Of a stretch of 64,000 nt of DNA, positions 56,087 through 64,000 are shown one piece after another; position 1 is the first letter of the stretch, and every line of letters starts with the position of its first letter. A program made the position numbers and the translations under genes. The stretch is from Pelomonas sp052436255 (GTDB lineage: Bacteria > Pseudomonadota > Gammaproteobacteria > Burkholderiales > Burkholderiaceae_C), in contig JBQVNP010000006.1 in NCBI GenBank assembly GCA_052436255.1, positions 1 to 64,000 on the forward strand, given 5' to 3'. The notes under the pieces are model-generated. The model was not told the origin of the DNA and did not search any database. It saw only the letters and a list, made by a program, of their open reading frames with translations.

Positions 56087-56206
56087 ATGAACGAAGCAAC
56101 GCAACTCGAGATCGTCGACCTGGGCGACGCCAAGGAAGAGACCAAGGGCCAGCCCGATCTGCCGCGGGTTGAAGACAACCAGGTCGGGATCTACAAGCAG
56201 TTCTGA
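56087..56206 (+). CDS. Lasso peptide precursor (A gene)
   Basis: The gene encodes 39 residues, too short for routine gene calling. The leader, residues 1-20, contains LEIVDLGDAKEETK, with the LGDAK motif common in proteobacterial lasso leaders and Thr19 at the -2 position needed by the maturation enzymes. Cleavage before Gly21 gives the core GQPDLPRVEDNQVGIYKQF (19 residues). The ring is predicted to join Gly1 of the core to Glu9 (nine-residue macrolactam); Tyr16, Lys17 or Phe19 could act as plug residues. The pattern G-x-P-x-L-x3-E-D-N resembles rubrivinodin from Rubrivivax. Genes for B, C and D follow directly. Confidence is high because leader, core and neighbours agree. Confidence 0.93.
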   Translation: MNEATQLEIVDLGDAKEETKGQPDLPRVEDNQVGIYKQF

Positions 56207-56225
56207 TCCCACGGGCAGCTGAAAC

Positions 56226-56250
56226 GGCGTGCGGCGACAAGCCGCACGCC
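56226..56250 (+). promoter_or_regulatory. Hairpin between lasso precursor and B gene
   Basis: GGCGTGCGGC (56226-56235) and GCCGCACGCC (56241-56250) form a perfect 10-bp stem with a GACAA loop. There is no T run, so it is an attenuator or an mRNA 3'-end protector rather than a full terminator. Such hairpins between A and B are known in proteobacterial lasso operons and raise the ratio of precursor to enzyme transcripts. Confidence 0.75.
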
Positions 56251-56263
56251 TCGCAGGATCACC

Positions 56264-56992
56264 ATGTCAACGACATCAGCGACTCAGCCGGAATATCGCC
56301 TTGCCGATCATGTGCGCGCGTGCCTGGTCGATGGCCAGGTGATCCTGATCGACCTCCAGAACGACAAGTACATCGGCGCGGGCGGTCCGCTCGCGTCCGC
56401 GCTTTCGGCAAACATCGCAGACTGGCCTGCCGGCGATCAGGGCCCCATTCATACTCAGCGCGACGGGGTCGATCGCTGGATTGGCAATCTGCACCAGCAG
56501 GGCCTCTTGGTGCCTGCATCGCAGCCAGCGTCGGTCGCCCAGGTTCTTGCGACGCCCCTCGACAGCCTGCCCCTCTCGGAACTCGCGCCCCTGCCAAGAG
56601 TTCCCTGGCGCAGGTTTTCCCGCCTTGCATACGCATCTGCCCTCACGGCGCACTGGCTGAAGCGGCACAGCCTTGCCACGATTGCGCGCAAGGTGCGTGA
56701 CCTGCGCCCGGTGCTGACGGCACAAGGGCATGCCGACCCGACCGCCGATCTGCCACAGGCAAGCGCCTTGTACCTTCGCATGCGTCCCCTGGTGATCACC
56801 TCGCATGACAAGTGCCTGCACGATTCGCTGACGCTGCTGCGCTTCCTGGCAGCCGAGCGTCTGTTTCCCAGCTGGGTGATCGGCGTCAGGACTCGACCTT
56901 TCGCTGCGCACTCCTGGGTGCAGTCGGGCAACCTCGTACTCAATGACACTCATGAGTACGTGCGGGCCTTCACGCCGATCCTGATCGTGTAA
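56264..56992 (+). CDS. Lasso peptide maturation protein B (RRE + transglutaminase-like protease)
   Basis: The 242-residue protein is the fused type found in proteobacteria. The N-terminal 85 residues form a PqqD-like RiPP recognition element (YRLADHVRACLVDGQVILIDLQNDKYIGAG) that grips the leader. The C-terminal part is the cysteine protease that removes the leader: Cys184 in HDKCLHDSL, His216 in AHSWVQ and Asp228 in LNDTHEY form the catalytic triad. It starts 57 bp after the precursor stop, behind the hairpin, and ends six bases before C. Codon use is somewhat less GC-biased than in the backbone genes, consistent with transfer. Confidence 0.94.
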   Translation: MSTTSATQPEYRLADHVRACLVDGQVILIDLQNDKYIGAGGPLASALSANIADWPAGDQGPIHTQRDGVDRWIGNLHQQGLLVPASQPASVAQVLATPLDSLPLSELAPLPRVPWRRFSRLAYASALTAHWLKRHSLATIARKVRDLRPVLTAQGHADPTADLPQASALYLRMRPLVITSHDKCLHDSLTLLRFLAAERLFPSWVIGVRTRPFAAHSWVQSGNLVLNDTHEYVRAFTPILIV

Positions 56993-56998
56993 CCCGCG

Positions 56999-58819
56999 AT
57001 GTTCCGCTACATCGCATTCAGTTGGGCGGCGGCCAATGAGGGTCAGAACGCGCGGGCTCGTGCGCTTGCGGAAGCATTGATCGACCGGGGATGGCATCGA
57101 GCCTTCTCATCGGCCGGCTTCAGCGTCTACGTGGTGGGCCGCAAGCGAGGCGTCAATGATGTCTACCTGCTGCCATCCCACGCCGGCGTCGTGCTGGGTC
57201 GGCTGTTTCGCCGAGCCGACCAGTCTCCCGCCGCTGGCAAAGACACCGAACTGACAGATCGCGAAGGCGACGAAGTCGTTCGATCCGACGGCCGCACCCT
57301 GGTCGAGCAGTTCTGGGGTCGCTGGGTAGCCTTCTTGGCATGCTGGACCGGCGAGAGCCGTGTGCTTCGAGACCCCACCGGCACCCTGCCCTGCTTCCAC
57401 ATGGAGACCGAAGGCTTGTCTGTCGTGTTCTCCTGGCTGGAGGATGTGTACGCGGTACTGGAGCTGCCGCCGCCGCAGACCAACTGGGATGCGGTAGCCG
57501 CGGTACTTGTGTACGGCCGGCTGGGCGCACGGGAGACGGCACTGACGGGTGTGACGCAGGTGCTGCCAGGCGAACTGACATCCATGAGGTCGCCAGGCGG
57601 CGAGATAGTGCCGGTCTGGCGCGCTGTCGACATCGCTCGCCGTCCGATCGATCCGCAGCCAGGCCCGGCTGCACGGATGCTGAGGGACGAGACGACCCAG
57701 AGCGTGCGCTCTTGGATGACCTGCTACGAGGACATCGTGCTTCGCCTTTCCGGTGGGGTTGACTCGGCCATCATCCTAGGCAGCTTCTTCTGCGCGCCGC
57801 CGACGGCAAGCATCACCTGCCTCAACTACTTCTCGGAAGGCTCGGACAGCGACGAGCGTGCGTATGCGCGGCTCGCTGCCAGCCGAGCCGGGTGTGCCCT
57901 TGTCGAGCGGCATCGCGACATCGACTTCCATCTAAAACAAGTGATGGACCCGGCCCTCACCCCGATTCCGGGCAGCCACATCGGCCGCCTGGGATCGGAC
58001 CGCATGGACACGGAGGTCACGCGCGCAGTGGGCGCATCAGTGCTTTTCACGGGCGCTGGCGGCGATCAGCTGTTCGAGGAAGTCCGGTGCACCTGGCCCG
58101 CCGCTGACTATCTCCAGCTGCGAGGCCTTGATCGTGGATTTCCGGCAGCAACGCTGGATGCCGCTCGCCTGGGACACGTGTCCTTCTGGCAGACCCTGCG
58201 CGAAGCGTTCCAGTACCGATTTGGCAAGCGGAGCGCGCTGACCAACGCAGGTCAGTACCTGGCGCTGATGCCGTCCGATGCCGTCGATGGCGCGCTGCGG
58301 CAAGCGCCACGCTTCGTCCATCCGGGTCTGCTTGAAGGATCGGATCTGCCGATCGGCAAGCTGATGCAACTGCGCGCGCTGATATGCCCCTTCGACTACT
58401 ACAACCCCTATGGGCCCGCAACGTCCCCGGAACTCGTTCATCCATTGATGTCGCAGCCCTTGCTGGAACTCAGCCTGAAGCTGCCGACGTACGTGCTGAC
58501 ACGAGGAGGTCGAGGCCGGGCGCTGGCAAGAGATGCCTTCGCCGACCGCATTCCAGCGGAGATCGCCTCCCGTCGGTCAAAGGGAGGCACCGAGGAGCAC
58601 ATCACCGCCGTCCTGCAGCGCAGCTTGCCCCTCGTCAGACGGCTTCTGCTCGATGGGCAACTTGTCCAGCAAGGCCTGCTCGAGCGCCAGCGCCTCGAGG
58701 CATCACTGGAACGACGTCCAGCTCAAGGCGATGCCTACGTATCAGAGATCCACTCCTGCATCGCGATTGAAGCCTGGCTTGGTCGGGTTGCAAGCGACCG
58801 CCGCACTCCCCTGCTCTGA
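56999..58819 (+). CDS. Lasso peptide cyclase C (asparagine-synthetase-like)
   Basis: The 606-residue protein forms the isopeptide ring by activating the side-chain carboxylate with ATP. The PP-loop SGGVDS is at residues 251-256 (IVLRLSGGVDSAIILG). An N-terminal glutaminase-like domain is present, but the usual catalytic Cys2 is absent (start MFRYIAF), as expected for lasso cyclases that need no glutamine hydrolysis. Further synthetase-like stretches are FTGAGGDQLFEEV and SRRSKGGTEEH. It lies between B (6-bp gap) and the exporter (15-bp gap), so the genes form one operon. Confidence 0.93.
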   Translation: MFRYIAFSWAAANEGQNARARALAEALIDRGWHRAFSSAGFSVYVVGRKRGVNDVYLLPSHAGVVLGRLFRRADQSPAAGKDTELTDREGDEVVRSDGRTLVEQFWGRWVAFLACWTGESRVLRDPTGTLPCFHMETEGLSVVFSWLEDVYAVLELPPPQTNWDAVAAVLVYGRLGARETALTGVTQVLPGELTSMRSPGGEIVPVWRAVDIARRPIDPQPGPAARMLRDETTQSVRSWMTCYEDIVLRLSGGVDSAIILGSFFCAPPTASITCLNYFSEGSDSDERAYARLAASRAGCALVERHRDIDFHLKQVMDPALTPIPGSHIGRLGSDRMDTEVTRAVGASVLFTGAGGDQLFEEVRCTWPAADYLQLRGLDRGFPAATLDAARLGHVSFWQTLREAFQYRFGKRSALTNAGQYLALMPSDAVDGALRQAPRFVHPGLLEGSDLPIGKLMQLRALICPFDYYNPYGPATSPELVHPLMSQPLLELSLKLPTYVLTRGGRGRALARDAFADRIPAEIASRRSKGGTEEHITAVLQRSLPLVRRLLLDGQLVQQGLLERQRLEASLERRPAQGDAYVSEIHSCIAIEAWLGRVASDRRTPLL

Positions 58820-58834
58820 CGGCTGCAGTCCTAA

Positions 58835-60631
58835 ATGGTTGGCAAGAACAGATTCTGGCTTGCACTGCGCCTGTTGGCTGAGCTGGCCGATCTACGCCTC
58901 CGCTTCATGATCGCCAGCACGACAGTGCTGGTGGTCATCGGCGGCGGGCTGGCGGCGCTCGCCCCGCTCGCCTTGAAGGGTCTGATCGATTCGATCGCGC
59001 ACGCAATGCCGAAGGGCAACGACGCCGCACCGGCGTTGATGACTGCAGGCGCCATCTATGTCGCAGCGCTTTGCGCTGGCCGCATCCTTGGGGACATAAG
59101 GCCCTGGCTCGTCAGCAGAATCGATCAGCAGTTGCTGTCTGCGCTGCGACACCGGTTCTTCAATCACGTGCTGCACCTGCCTCTCAGTGTCCTCGTCAAA
59201 CGACGCACGGGAGAGCTGACCCACAGCCTCGACCTTGCGTGCGCGGGCTCGCAGCTGATCCTGACCCACCTCATCCAAAGCGTAGCTCCAGTCCTCGTAG
59301 AGCTCACGGTCATGCTGCTAGTCATCGCCGAGCTGCGCCAACCCGCTCTGCTCGGCCTGTTCGGGGCGACCGGGATGCTGTACTTCGTGATGTTCGCCGT
59401 CGGTGCGAAGCGCCTGAATGGGCACGCTGGTGAGGTCACATCAGCGAGCCTGGCCGTCCACGGCCAGCTGGCGGAGGGCTTTGCCAGCGTCGAAACCCTT
59501 CGCTGCTTTGGCGCGGAGGCAGCAGCTGAACAAACACTGGCACGTGCCTCGGTTTCACTTGTAGATCGCTGGATGGCGTACTACCGAACAAGCGCAATCA
59601 ACGCCATAGCCGCGACCTCGGTCTTTGCCGTCTCGATGGCAGCCTGCCTTGTCATCGCTGCGGACGGCGTGACACGTGGCACCTTGACACTCGGCGGCTT
59701 CGTATTGAGCAGCGTCTACCTGATCCAGATGGTGAGGCCCGTCGAAGTCATAGGCTCCGCCACACGAGATCTGGTTCGCGCATTGGGCTTTGTGCAGCCA
59801 GTACTGGACATCCTCCGCGAGCGGCGGGAGGGCGACGAGGCGCTAGAAGCAGGCCGCCGGACGGGCGCGCAGGCGCCATGCTTACCGCATCGGGCGCAGT
59901 CCATCCGGTTTGAAGGGGTGACCTTCGGCTACGAGCCCGACAGGCCTGTGATCCATGAACTCAACCTGGAGATCAACGCCGGATCGACGGTCGCGATCGT
60001 TGGACCGAGTGGCTCAGGAAAATCGTCTCTCTTGCGGCTTCTGCTCCGGTTGTATACGCCCCAGCGAGGGCGAATCCTGCTGGACGGAACTTCCATCGAC
60101 GCCATGCCGCTTCGGCAGCTTCGCGCCCGGATGGCGCTGGTGCCGCAGGACACGCCCCTTCTCCACACCTCTATTGAAGAGAACATCGCTGTGGGCTCCC
60201 CTGGCGCTGACACCGAGGCGGTGAAACGCGCTGCCAGCGCAGCGCATCTTGATGCGGTCATCGAGTCACTGCCCGGCGGCTATCAGGCTATGGTCGGCGA
60301 CCGGGGGGTCAAGCTGTCGGGTGGCGAGCGCCAGCGTGTGGCGATTGCCCGCGCCCTGGTCCGCAGTCCGACGGTATTCTTGCTGGATGAACCCACGTCA
60401 ATGTTGGACAGCCGGACAGAAGCGGAGGTGTTGCTCGCTGTACGCCGTGCCACCGGTGGCTGCACAACGTTGATCGTTGCACATCGCCTATCAACGGTGA
60501 CACACGCCGACGAGATCGTCGTGCTGGATCGAGGGCGGATCCGTGAGCGAGGCACGCACCACGACCTCATGGCTCGGGAAGGCCTGTACGCGCAGCTCTG
60601 GCGGCGCCAGGCGGATCGCGACGCGCTGTAG
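58835..60631 (+). CDS. Lasso peptide ABC exporter D
   Basis: The 598-residue half-transporter joins a membrane domain (about six spans, residues 20-310) to an ATPase domain. Walker A GPSGSGKS is at 390-397, the signature LSGGERQ near 493-499, Walker B VFLLDEPTSMLD about 517-528, and the H-loop His in IVAHRLST. It pumps the finished peptide out and provides self-immunity, as McjD does for microcin J25. It is the last gene of the cluster; no isopeptidase or dedicated receptor gene follows. Confidence 0.93.
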   Translation: MVGKNRFWLALRLLAELADLRLRFMIASTTVLVVIGGGLAALAPLALKGLIDSIAHAMPKGNDAAPALMTAGAIYVAALCAGRILGDIRPWLVSRIDQQLLSALRHRFFNHVLHLPLSVLVKRRTGELTHSLDLACAGSQLILTHLIQSVAPVLVELTVMLLVIAELRQPALLGLFGATGMLYFVMFAVGAKRLNGHAGEVTSASLAVHGQLAEGFASVETLRCFGAEAAAEQTLARASVSLVDRWMAYYRTSAINAIAATSVFAVSMAACLVIAADGVTRGTLTLGGFVLSSVYLIQMVRPVEVIGSATRDLVRALGFVQPVLDILRERREGDEALEAGRRTGAQAPCLPHRAQSIRFEGVTFGYEPDRPVIHELNLEINAGSTVAIVGPSGSGKSSLLRLLLRLYTPQRGRILLDGTSIDAMPLRQLRARMALVPQDTPLLHTSIEENIAVGSPGADTEAVKRAASAAHLDAVIESLPGGYQAMVGDRGVKLSGGERQRVAIARALVRSPTVFLLDEPTSMLDSRTEAEVLLAVRRATGGCTTLIVAHRLSTVTHADEIVVLDRGRIRERGTHHDLMAREGLYAQLWRRQADRDAL

Positions 60632-61206
60632 TGCGCAAACGTTCTTTCGTTCTTGTCAGTCATTCCCGCACCAGCAAGCTTCTGTCGCGGTGCCGCACGC
60701 TATCCTACCCTCGCCCCTGCGGGTAGGAGACCAAATTGAAAGTCCCAGCACAGCCGGTAAGCGACGCAGGTCCTCGGTCATGCGTCAACGCATCGTTGAG
60801 TTAGCTTCCGGCTACATGGTCCCGCTCCCGCTGAACAGCGAGGCGGATTGCCTCGCTTCTCAACGGTGACAGGAACGCAGGATCTATCAACAACCGCCGC
60901 CGCCGCACCCGCTACCGCCCGAACGGTTAAGTCCATAGACTGGTTGGTGCCATTCGCAGCGCCACGGACGCGCCATTCGCCTCCTCGGACTGCAGCCTGC
61001 GACGCTTCAAACGCATCTGCTCGCCTAACTACTTCTTGTAGGATGCTGGCCGAGGGCCTGTTGTGAGCCCTCAACTGCGCGGTGGCGCGCCGAATCAGCG
61101 AACGCGACACGCCGAACGTGCGCATGGAGTCGCCGGGTACATGGAGCACCACGAAGGCATCGCTGAATCACAGGCCGAGAAACCTGCTGCGTGGCCCCCT
61201 CACGGA
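60632..61206. other. Gene-free stretch after the lasso operon
   Basis: These 575 bp hold no convincing gene; short frames on both strands lack ribosome sites and family features. CCTACCC (60704-60710) and GGGTAGG (60721-60727) make a 7-bp stem with a 10-base loop, without a T run, and may mark the end of the lasso transcript. The right part should contain the kinase promoter. Confidence 0.5.
60704..60727 (+). terminator. Possible hairpin at the end of the lasso operon
   Basis: A seven-base-pair stem (CCTACCC/GGGTAGG) lies 72 bp after the exporter stop. No T tract follows, so Rho-independent action is doubtful. Confidence 0.35.
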
Positions 61207-63342
61207 ATGGACGACTCGTCGGCCAACCCCGTGCTGGCGACACGGTACGACATCAAGCGATTGATCGGCCGCGGCGGCGCGGGCTCGGTGCATGAGGCGT
61301 GGGACCGGCAGCTTGAGCGGGCCGTTGCCATCAAGCGCGTGGATTGGGGCAGCGGCGACGCGCTGGTAGAGGCGCGGCTCGCGGCCGGGCTGAGCCACCC
61401 GGCCATCGTCGACATCCATGACGTGGTAAGTCAGGCCGACAGCGTGTGCATCGTGATGGAGCTCGTGCAAGGCCGCACGCTGGCCGCCGTCGTCGCGGAC
61501 GGCCCCACTGACCCGCTGCAGGCGCGGGCCTGGGTGGCGGAGGTGGCCGACGCACTCGTTCAGGCCCACGCCGCCGGCATCGTCCACGGCGACATCAAGC
61601 CGGGCAACCTGATGCTGGACAACGCCGGCCGCATGCGCATCCTCGATTTCGGTATCGCCAGGCGCGTCGACGTGCTGAAGACCGCCTCCGGGCCCATCAC
61701 GCCCGTCGGCACGCTGCGCTACATGGCGCCAGAGGTGTTGCTCGGCGCCCGACCCGGGCAGGCGGCCGACATCTACTCGCTGGGCCTGGTGCTGTTCGAG
61801 CTGCTGCAGGGCGCACAGGCCTTTGCCGGCGAGGGAGACTTCGCCTTGGCGCATCGCAAACTGTCCGAGACGGCTGGGCCTGTTCCGCCGGAGCTCGCCG
61901 CTGCTGACCCGCTTTGCGCGCTGGCCGAGCGCATGACTCGCCGTGAACCGGCGCAGCGCCCGCCCGGCATGGCCGAAGTCGCCCGTGCGCTGCGTCAACC
62001 CGGGCTACGTACCGATGGCCCGGCGGGGCAGCACCCCCGCCTGCCCTGGCGCTGGCGACTGCGGCGCGCTGCACTGCCGATTTCATTGTTGGCCGGTGCC
62101 GTAGCGCTGGGGGGTGGCGTGATCATCGCAACCCGCTCTCAGCCGGCAGCCACCCAGGCGCCAACGTTGACACCACAGGAGAGCGTCTCGCGGGCCCGGC
62201 GCTTGCTCATGCGCTTCGACGAGGCCGGCCATCTGGACCGCGCCGTGGCCTTGCTCAAGGGGGTGTTGGAGGCACACTCCCATCATGCCCCCGCTGCGGC
62301 GATGCTGGCCATTGCCTACTGCCTGCGCGATGGCAGCGACGCGTCGGACGCGGTCTGGCTGGAGCGCGCGAATGCGGCGTCCCAGATCGCCCTGCAGGCC
62401 GACGACCAGCTTGCAGTTGCCCAAGCCGCTCGGGGACGCTACCTGGCGGCTTCCGGTCAGGCCGGGTTAGCGCTGCAGGCCTACGAGCGCGCCCTTGTGC
62501 TGGACCCGCGCGACTTCCATGCGCTACTGGGCAAGGCCGAGCTCTTGACCAAGCAGCAACACGCCGAGCCTGCGCGCCAAGCGCTGGACGCGGCGCTGAC
62601 GGCACATCCCGAAGAGCCCGTGCTGCACAATGCACTCGGCACGCTGCTTTACCAGGGAGGCCGCTACGCCGAGGCCGAGACCGCTTTTCGCACCGCCGTG
62701 CGGCTGGCCCCCCTGGTAGCGGCGGGATACGCCAACCTCGCCGCCACGCTGCAGAGACTGGGGCGCGGCGACGACGCCCTGGAGGTGCTGCAGCAGGGCC
62801 TCGCGGCGCGGCCCGAGGGCAGGCTCTACAGCAACCTCGGCACGGCGCTCTTCGCGCGGGGCCGGTATGCGGAAGCCGCCAGCGCCTTCGAAAGCGCCGT
62901 GTCCGAGAGCAAGGGCAACCCCAACGACTACTTGAAATGGGCCAACCTGGCCGACGCCCTGCGTTGGGTGCCGGGCCGCGAGGTCGGGTCGCTGGCTGCC
63001 TACCGCCACGCGCTGCAACTGCTGTCGCCCCGCCTGGAACGCGACAAGCCCGAGCCCACCCACCTGAGCCGGGCGGGCGTGTATGCCGCGCGGCTTGGCG
63101 AAGCGGCGCAGTCGCGCGCCTGGACCGAAGCGGCCGTGGCCGCCGCGCCCAAGTCGCCCGATGTGGCCTTCAGGGCGTGCATGGCTTACGAGCTCAGTGG
63201 CGACCGCACGCAAGCCCTGCGTCAACTGCAGCGGGCGCTGAAGCTGGGCTATCCCTTGTCGTTCGTCGAGCAGGAGCCCGACCTGCAGGCGCTGCGGCGC
63301 TCGCGTGCCTTCCACCAGACCATCACCCAAGGACTGCCATGA
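61207..63342 (+). CDS. Ser/Thr protein kinase with C-terminal TPR repeats
   Basis: The 711-residue protein has a Hanks-type kinase domain (about residues 15-275): glycine loop IGRGGAGSV, VAIK with the ATP Lys, catalytic loop HGDIKPGNLML (HGD instead of HRD, so a non-RD kinase), DFG in LDFGIAR, and APE in MAPEVLL. A membrane segment near residues 295-315 (LPISLLAGAVALGGGVII) follows, then a periplasmic-side region of at least six tetratricopeptide repeats. ATG 61207 was chosen because codons upstream (from an in-frame ATG at 61141) have unbiased third positions. The stop overlaps the next start (ATGA). Confidence 0.88.
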   Translation: MDDSSANPVLATRYDIKRLIGRGGAGSVHEAWDRQLERAVAIKRVDWGSGDALVEARLAAGLSHPAIVDIHDVVSQADSVCIVMELVQGRTLAAVVADGPTDPLQARAWVAEVADALVQAHAAGIVHGDIKPGNLMLDNAGRMRILDFGIARRVDVLKTASGPITPVGTLRYMAPEVLLGARPGQAADIYSLGLVLFELLQGAQAFAGEGDFALAHRKLSETAGPVPPELAAADPLCALAERMTRREPAQRPPGMAEVARALRQPGLRTDGPAGQHPRLPWRWRLRRAALPISLLAGAVALGGGVIIATRSQPAATQAPTLTPQESVSRARRLLMRFDEAGHLDRAVALLKGVLEAHSHHAPAAAMLAIAYCLRDGSDASDAVWLERANAASQIALQADDQLAVAQAARGRYLAASGQAGLALQAYERALVLDPRDFHALLGKAELLTKQQHAEPARQALDAALTAHPEEPVLHNALGTLLYQGGRYAEAETAFRTAVRLAPLVAAGYANLAATLQRLGRGDDALEVLQQGLAARPEGRLYSNLGTALFARGRYAEAASAFESAVSESKGNPNDYLKWANLADALRWVPGREVGSLAAYRHALQLLSPRLERDKPEPTHLSRAGVYAARLGEAAQSRAWTEAAVAAAPKSPDVAFRACMAYELSGDRTQALRQLQRALKLGYPLSFVEQEPDLQALRRSRAFHQTITQGLP

Positions 63343-63929
63343 AACCATCCAGCCTCCTGAATGACCTGCTCCTGCTCAACGTCAGCTTCGACATCCATCA
63401 GCTCAGCCCCTTCCTGTGCTGGCAGGTGATCGACGAGAGCCAGGGTGGGCGCAACCTGATGCGCCAGGTCGGCCGCCACGCCGGCTCGGTACACCTGGAA
63501 AAAGGCGACCGGGTGTATGTCTGTGTCACGGCCTTCAGCGGGGCTGAGGGCAACGCCCCGCCCCAGGATTTCGGTGGGTTCACCATCAAGAGCTGCACGC
63601 TGCAATCCGTGCCGCGCCTGCGCGAACGAGACACCTTCTACTCGCCGTCCCCGTTTCAGTGCGGTCAGTCCGTCGACGGCGGGACCGCCATCCCGATCGG
63701 TCCGTTCAAGGTCGTCGATCACGGCAAGGACGAAAGGCTAAACGCCTTCTACGAGCGACAGATCAGCGAGGGCAGCGTGCTAGTGGACGAGAAGATGGGC
63801 ATCTGGGAGATGTCGCTCGTGCTCGTCGTGGAGATCAAGCCCAAGGCCGCGACCGTGGGCTCGCACAAGCGGGTATTCCGCTTCGACCCCGAAGCCGAGG
63901 TCGGCACCGGCACCAGCAAGAACCTCTGA
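63339..63929 (+). CDS. Protein of unknown function coupled to the kinase
   Basis: The 196-residue protein has no signal peptide or membrane span and reads as a soluble beta-rich domain (RVYVCVTAFSGAEGN, GGFTIKSCTLQSVPRL, WEMSLVLVVEIKPK). No family was recognised. Its ATG overlaps the kinase stop, so it is co-translated and may be a kinase substrate or partner, by position only. It ends 71 bp before the window edge. Confidence 0.8.
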   Translation: MKPSSLLNDLLLLNVSFDIHQLSPFLCWQVIDESQGGRNLMRQVGRHAGSVHLEKGDRVYVCVTAFSGAEGNAPPQDFGGFTIKSCTLQSVPRLRERDTFYSPSPFQCGQSVDGGTAIPIGPFKVVDHGKDERLNAFYERQISEGSVLVDEKMGIWEMSLVLVVEIKPKAATVGSHKRVFRFDPEAEVGTGTSKNL

Positions 63930-64000
63930 CCGCGGCCGCCCTCGGCGGCATCCAAAGGCGCTGAGACGAAGCGCCCGCTATTGAGACGCGCTGCCCTGCC

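Noticed and set aside
60780..60869. 29-codon plus-strand frame considered as a second lasso precursor
   Set aside because: It lacks a Shine-Dalgarno site, a Thr at -2 with a following Gly, and a correctly placed Asp/Glu.
60778..61152. Minus-strand frame of 124 codons after the lasso operon
   Set aside because: No ribosome site, no family feature, and third-position base use unlike the neighbouring genes.

Overview
The window is high-GC DNA with tightly packed, often overlapping genes. It fits a betaproteobacterium of the order Burkholderiales (Rubrivivax/Roseateles/Pelomonas-like). The lineage is inferred from gene style (MVSVV-type Rhs protein, ETF-QO, fused PabB-PabC, MHS transporter, DUF1289 and YbaK neighbours); no marker gene for naming the species is present.

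Positions 1-48.5 kb are chromosomal backbone. Left to right they hold: a cut-off kleisin-like protein; a ring-opening dioxygenase, a Gfo/Idh/MocA dehydrogenase and a hydratase-like enzyme; a cold-shock/DUF1294 protein and a DEAD-box helicase with a repeat-rich tail; a fused PabB-PabC folate enzyme coupled to oligoribonuclease; an M48 protease-PCD-RsgA-lipoprotein operon; a penicillin-acylase/SDR/CsgG-like group; and a periplasmic binding protein facing a histidine kinase. From 20.2 to 27.6 kb lies a complete sucrose module (LacI regulator, TonB receptor, fructokinase, sugar permease, sucrose phosphorylase) with palindromic operators. After an MHS transporter and small tRNA-editing/DUF1289 genes come two cyanophycinase-family genes, one exported and one cytoplasmic, divergent from a TonB receptor. 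Next are a thioesterase/YceH/SDR operon, ETF-quinone oxidoreductase, PaiB and FdhD, and a chain of three translationally coupled transporters behind a tandem universal stress protein with an FNR-type box.

Positions 48.6-56.0 kb are a degraded accessory zone. It holds a 3' fragment of a tRNA-Arg(CCG) gene flanked on both sides by short direct repeats that look like integrase arm sites, a truncated IS3-family element, at least two broken genes (one HEPN/Apea-like in appearance, one VWA-domain), and a large Rhs/YD-repeat gene that ends in a foreign tail.

The most interesting feature is at 56.1-60.6 kb: a complete four-gene lasso peptide cluster. It encodes a 39-residue precursor, a fused RRE-protease B protein, an asparagine-synthetase-like cyclase C and an ABC exporter D, with a strong hairpin between the precursor and B genes. 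The predicted core is GQPDLPRVEDNQVGIYKQF with a Gly1-Glu9 ring, and its pattern resembles rubrivinodin. The precursor lies in a gene too short for routine gene callers. The window ends with a Ser/Thr kinase-TPR protein coupled to a small protein of unknown function.
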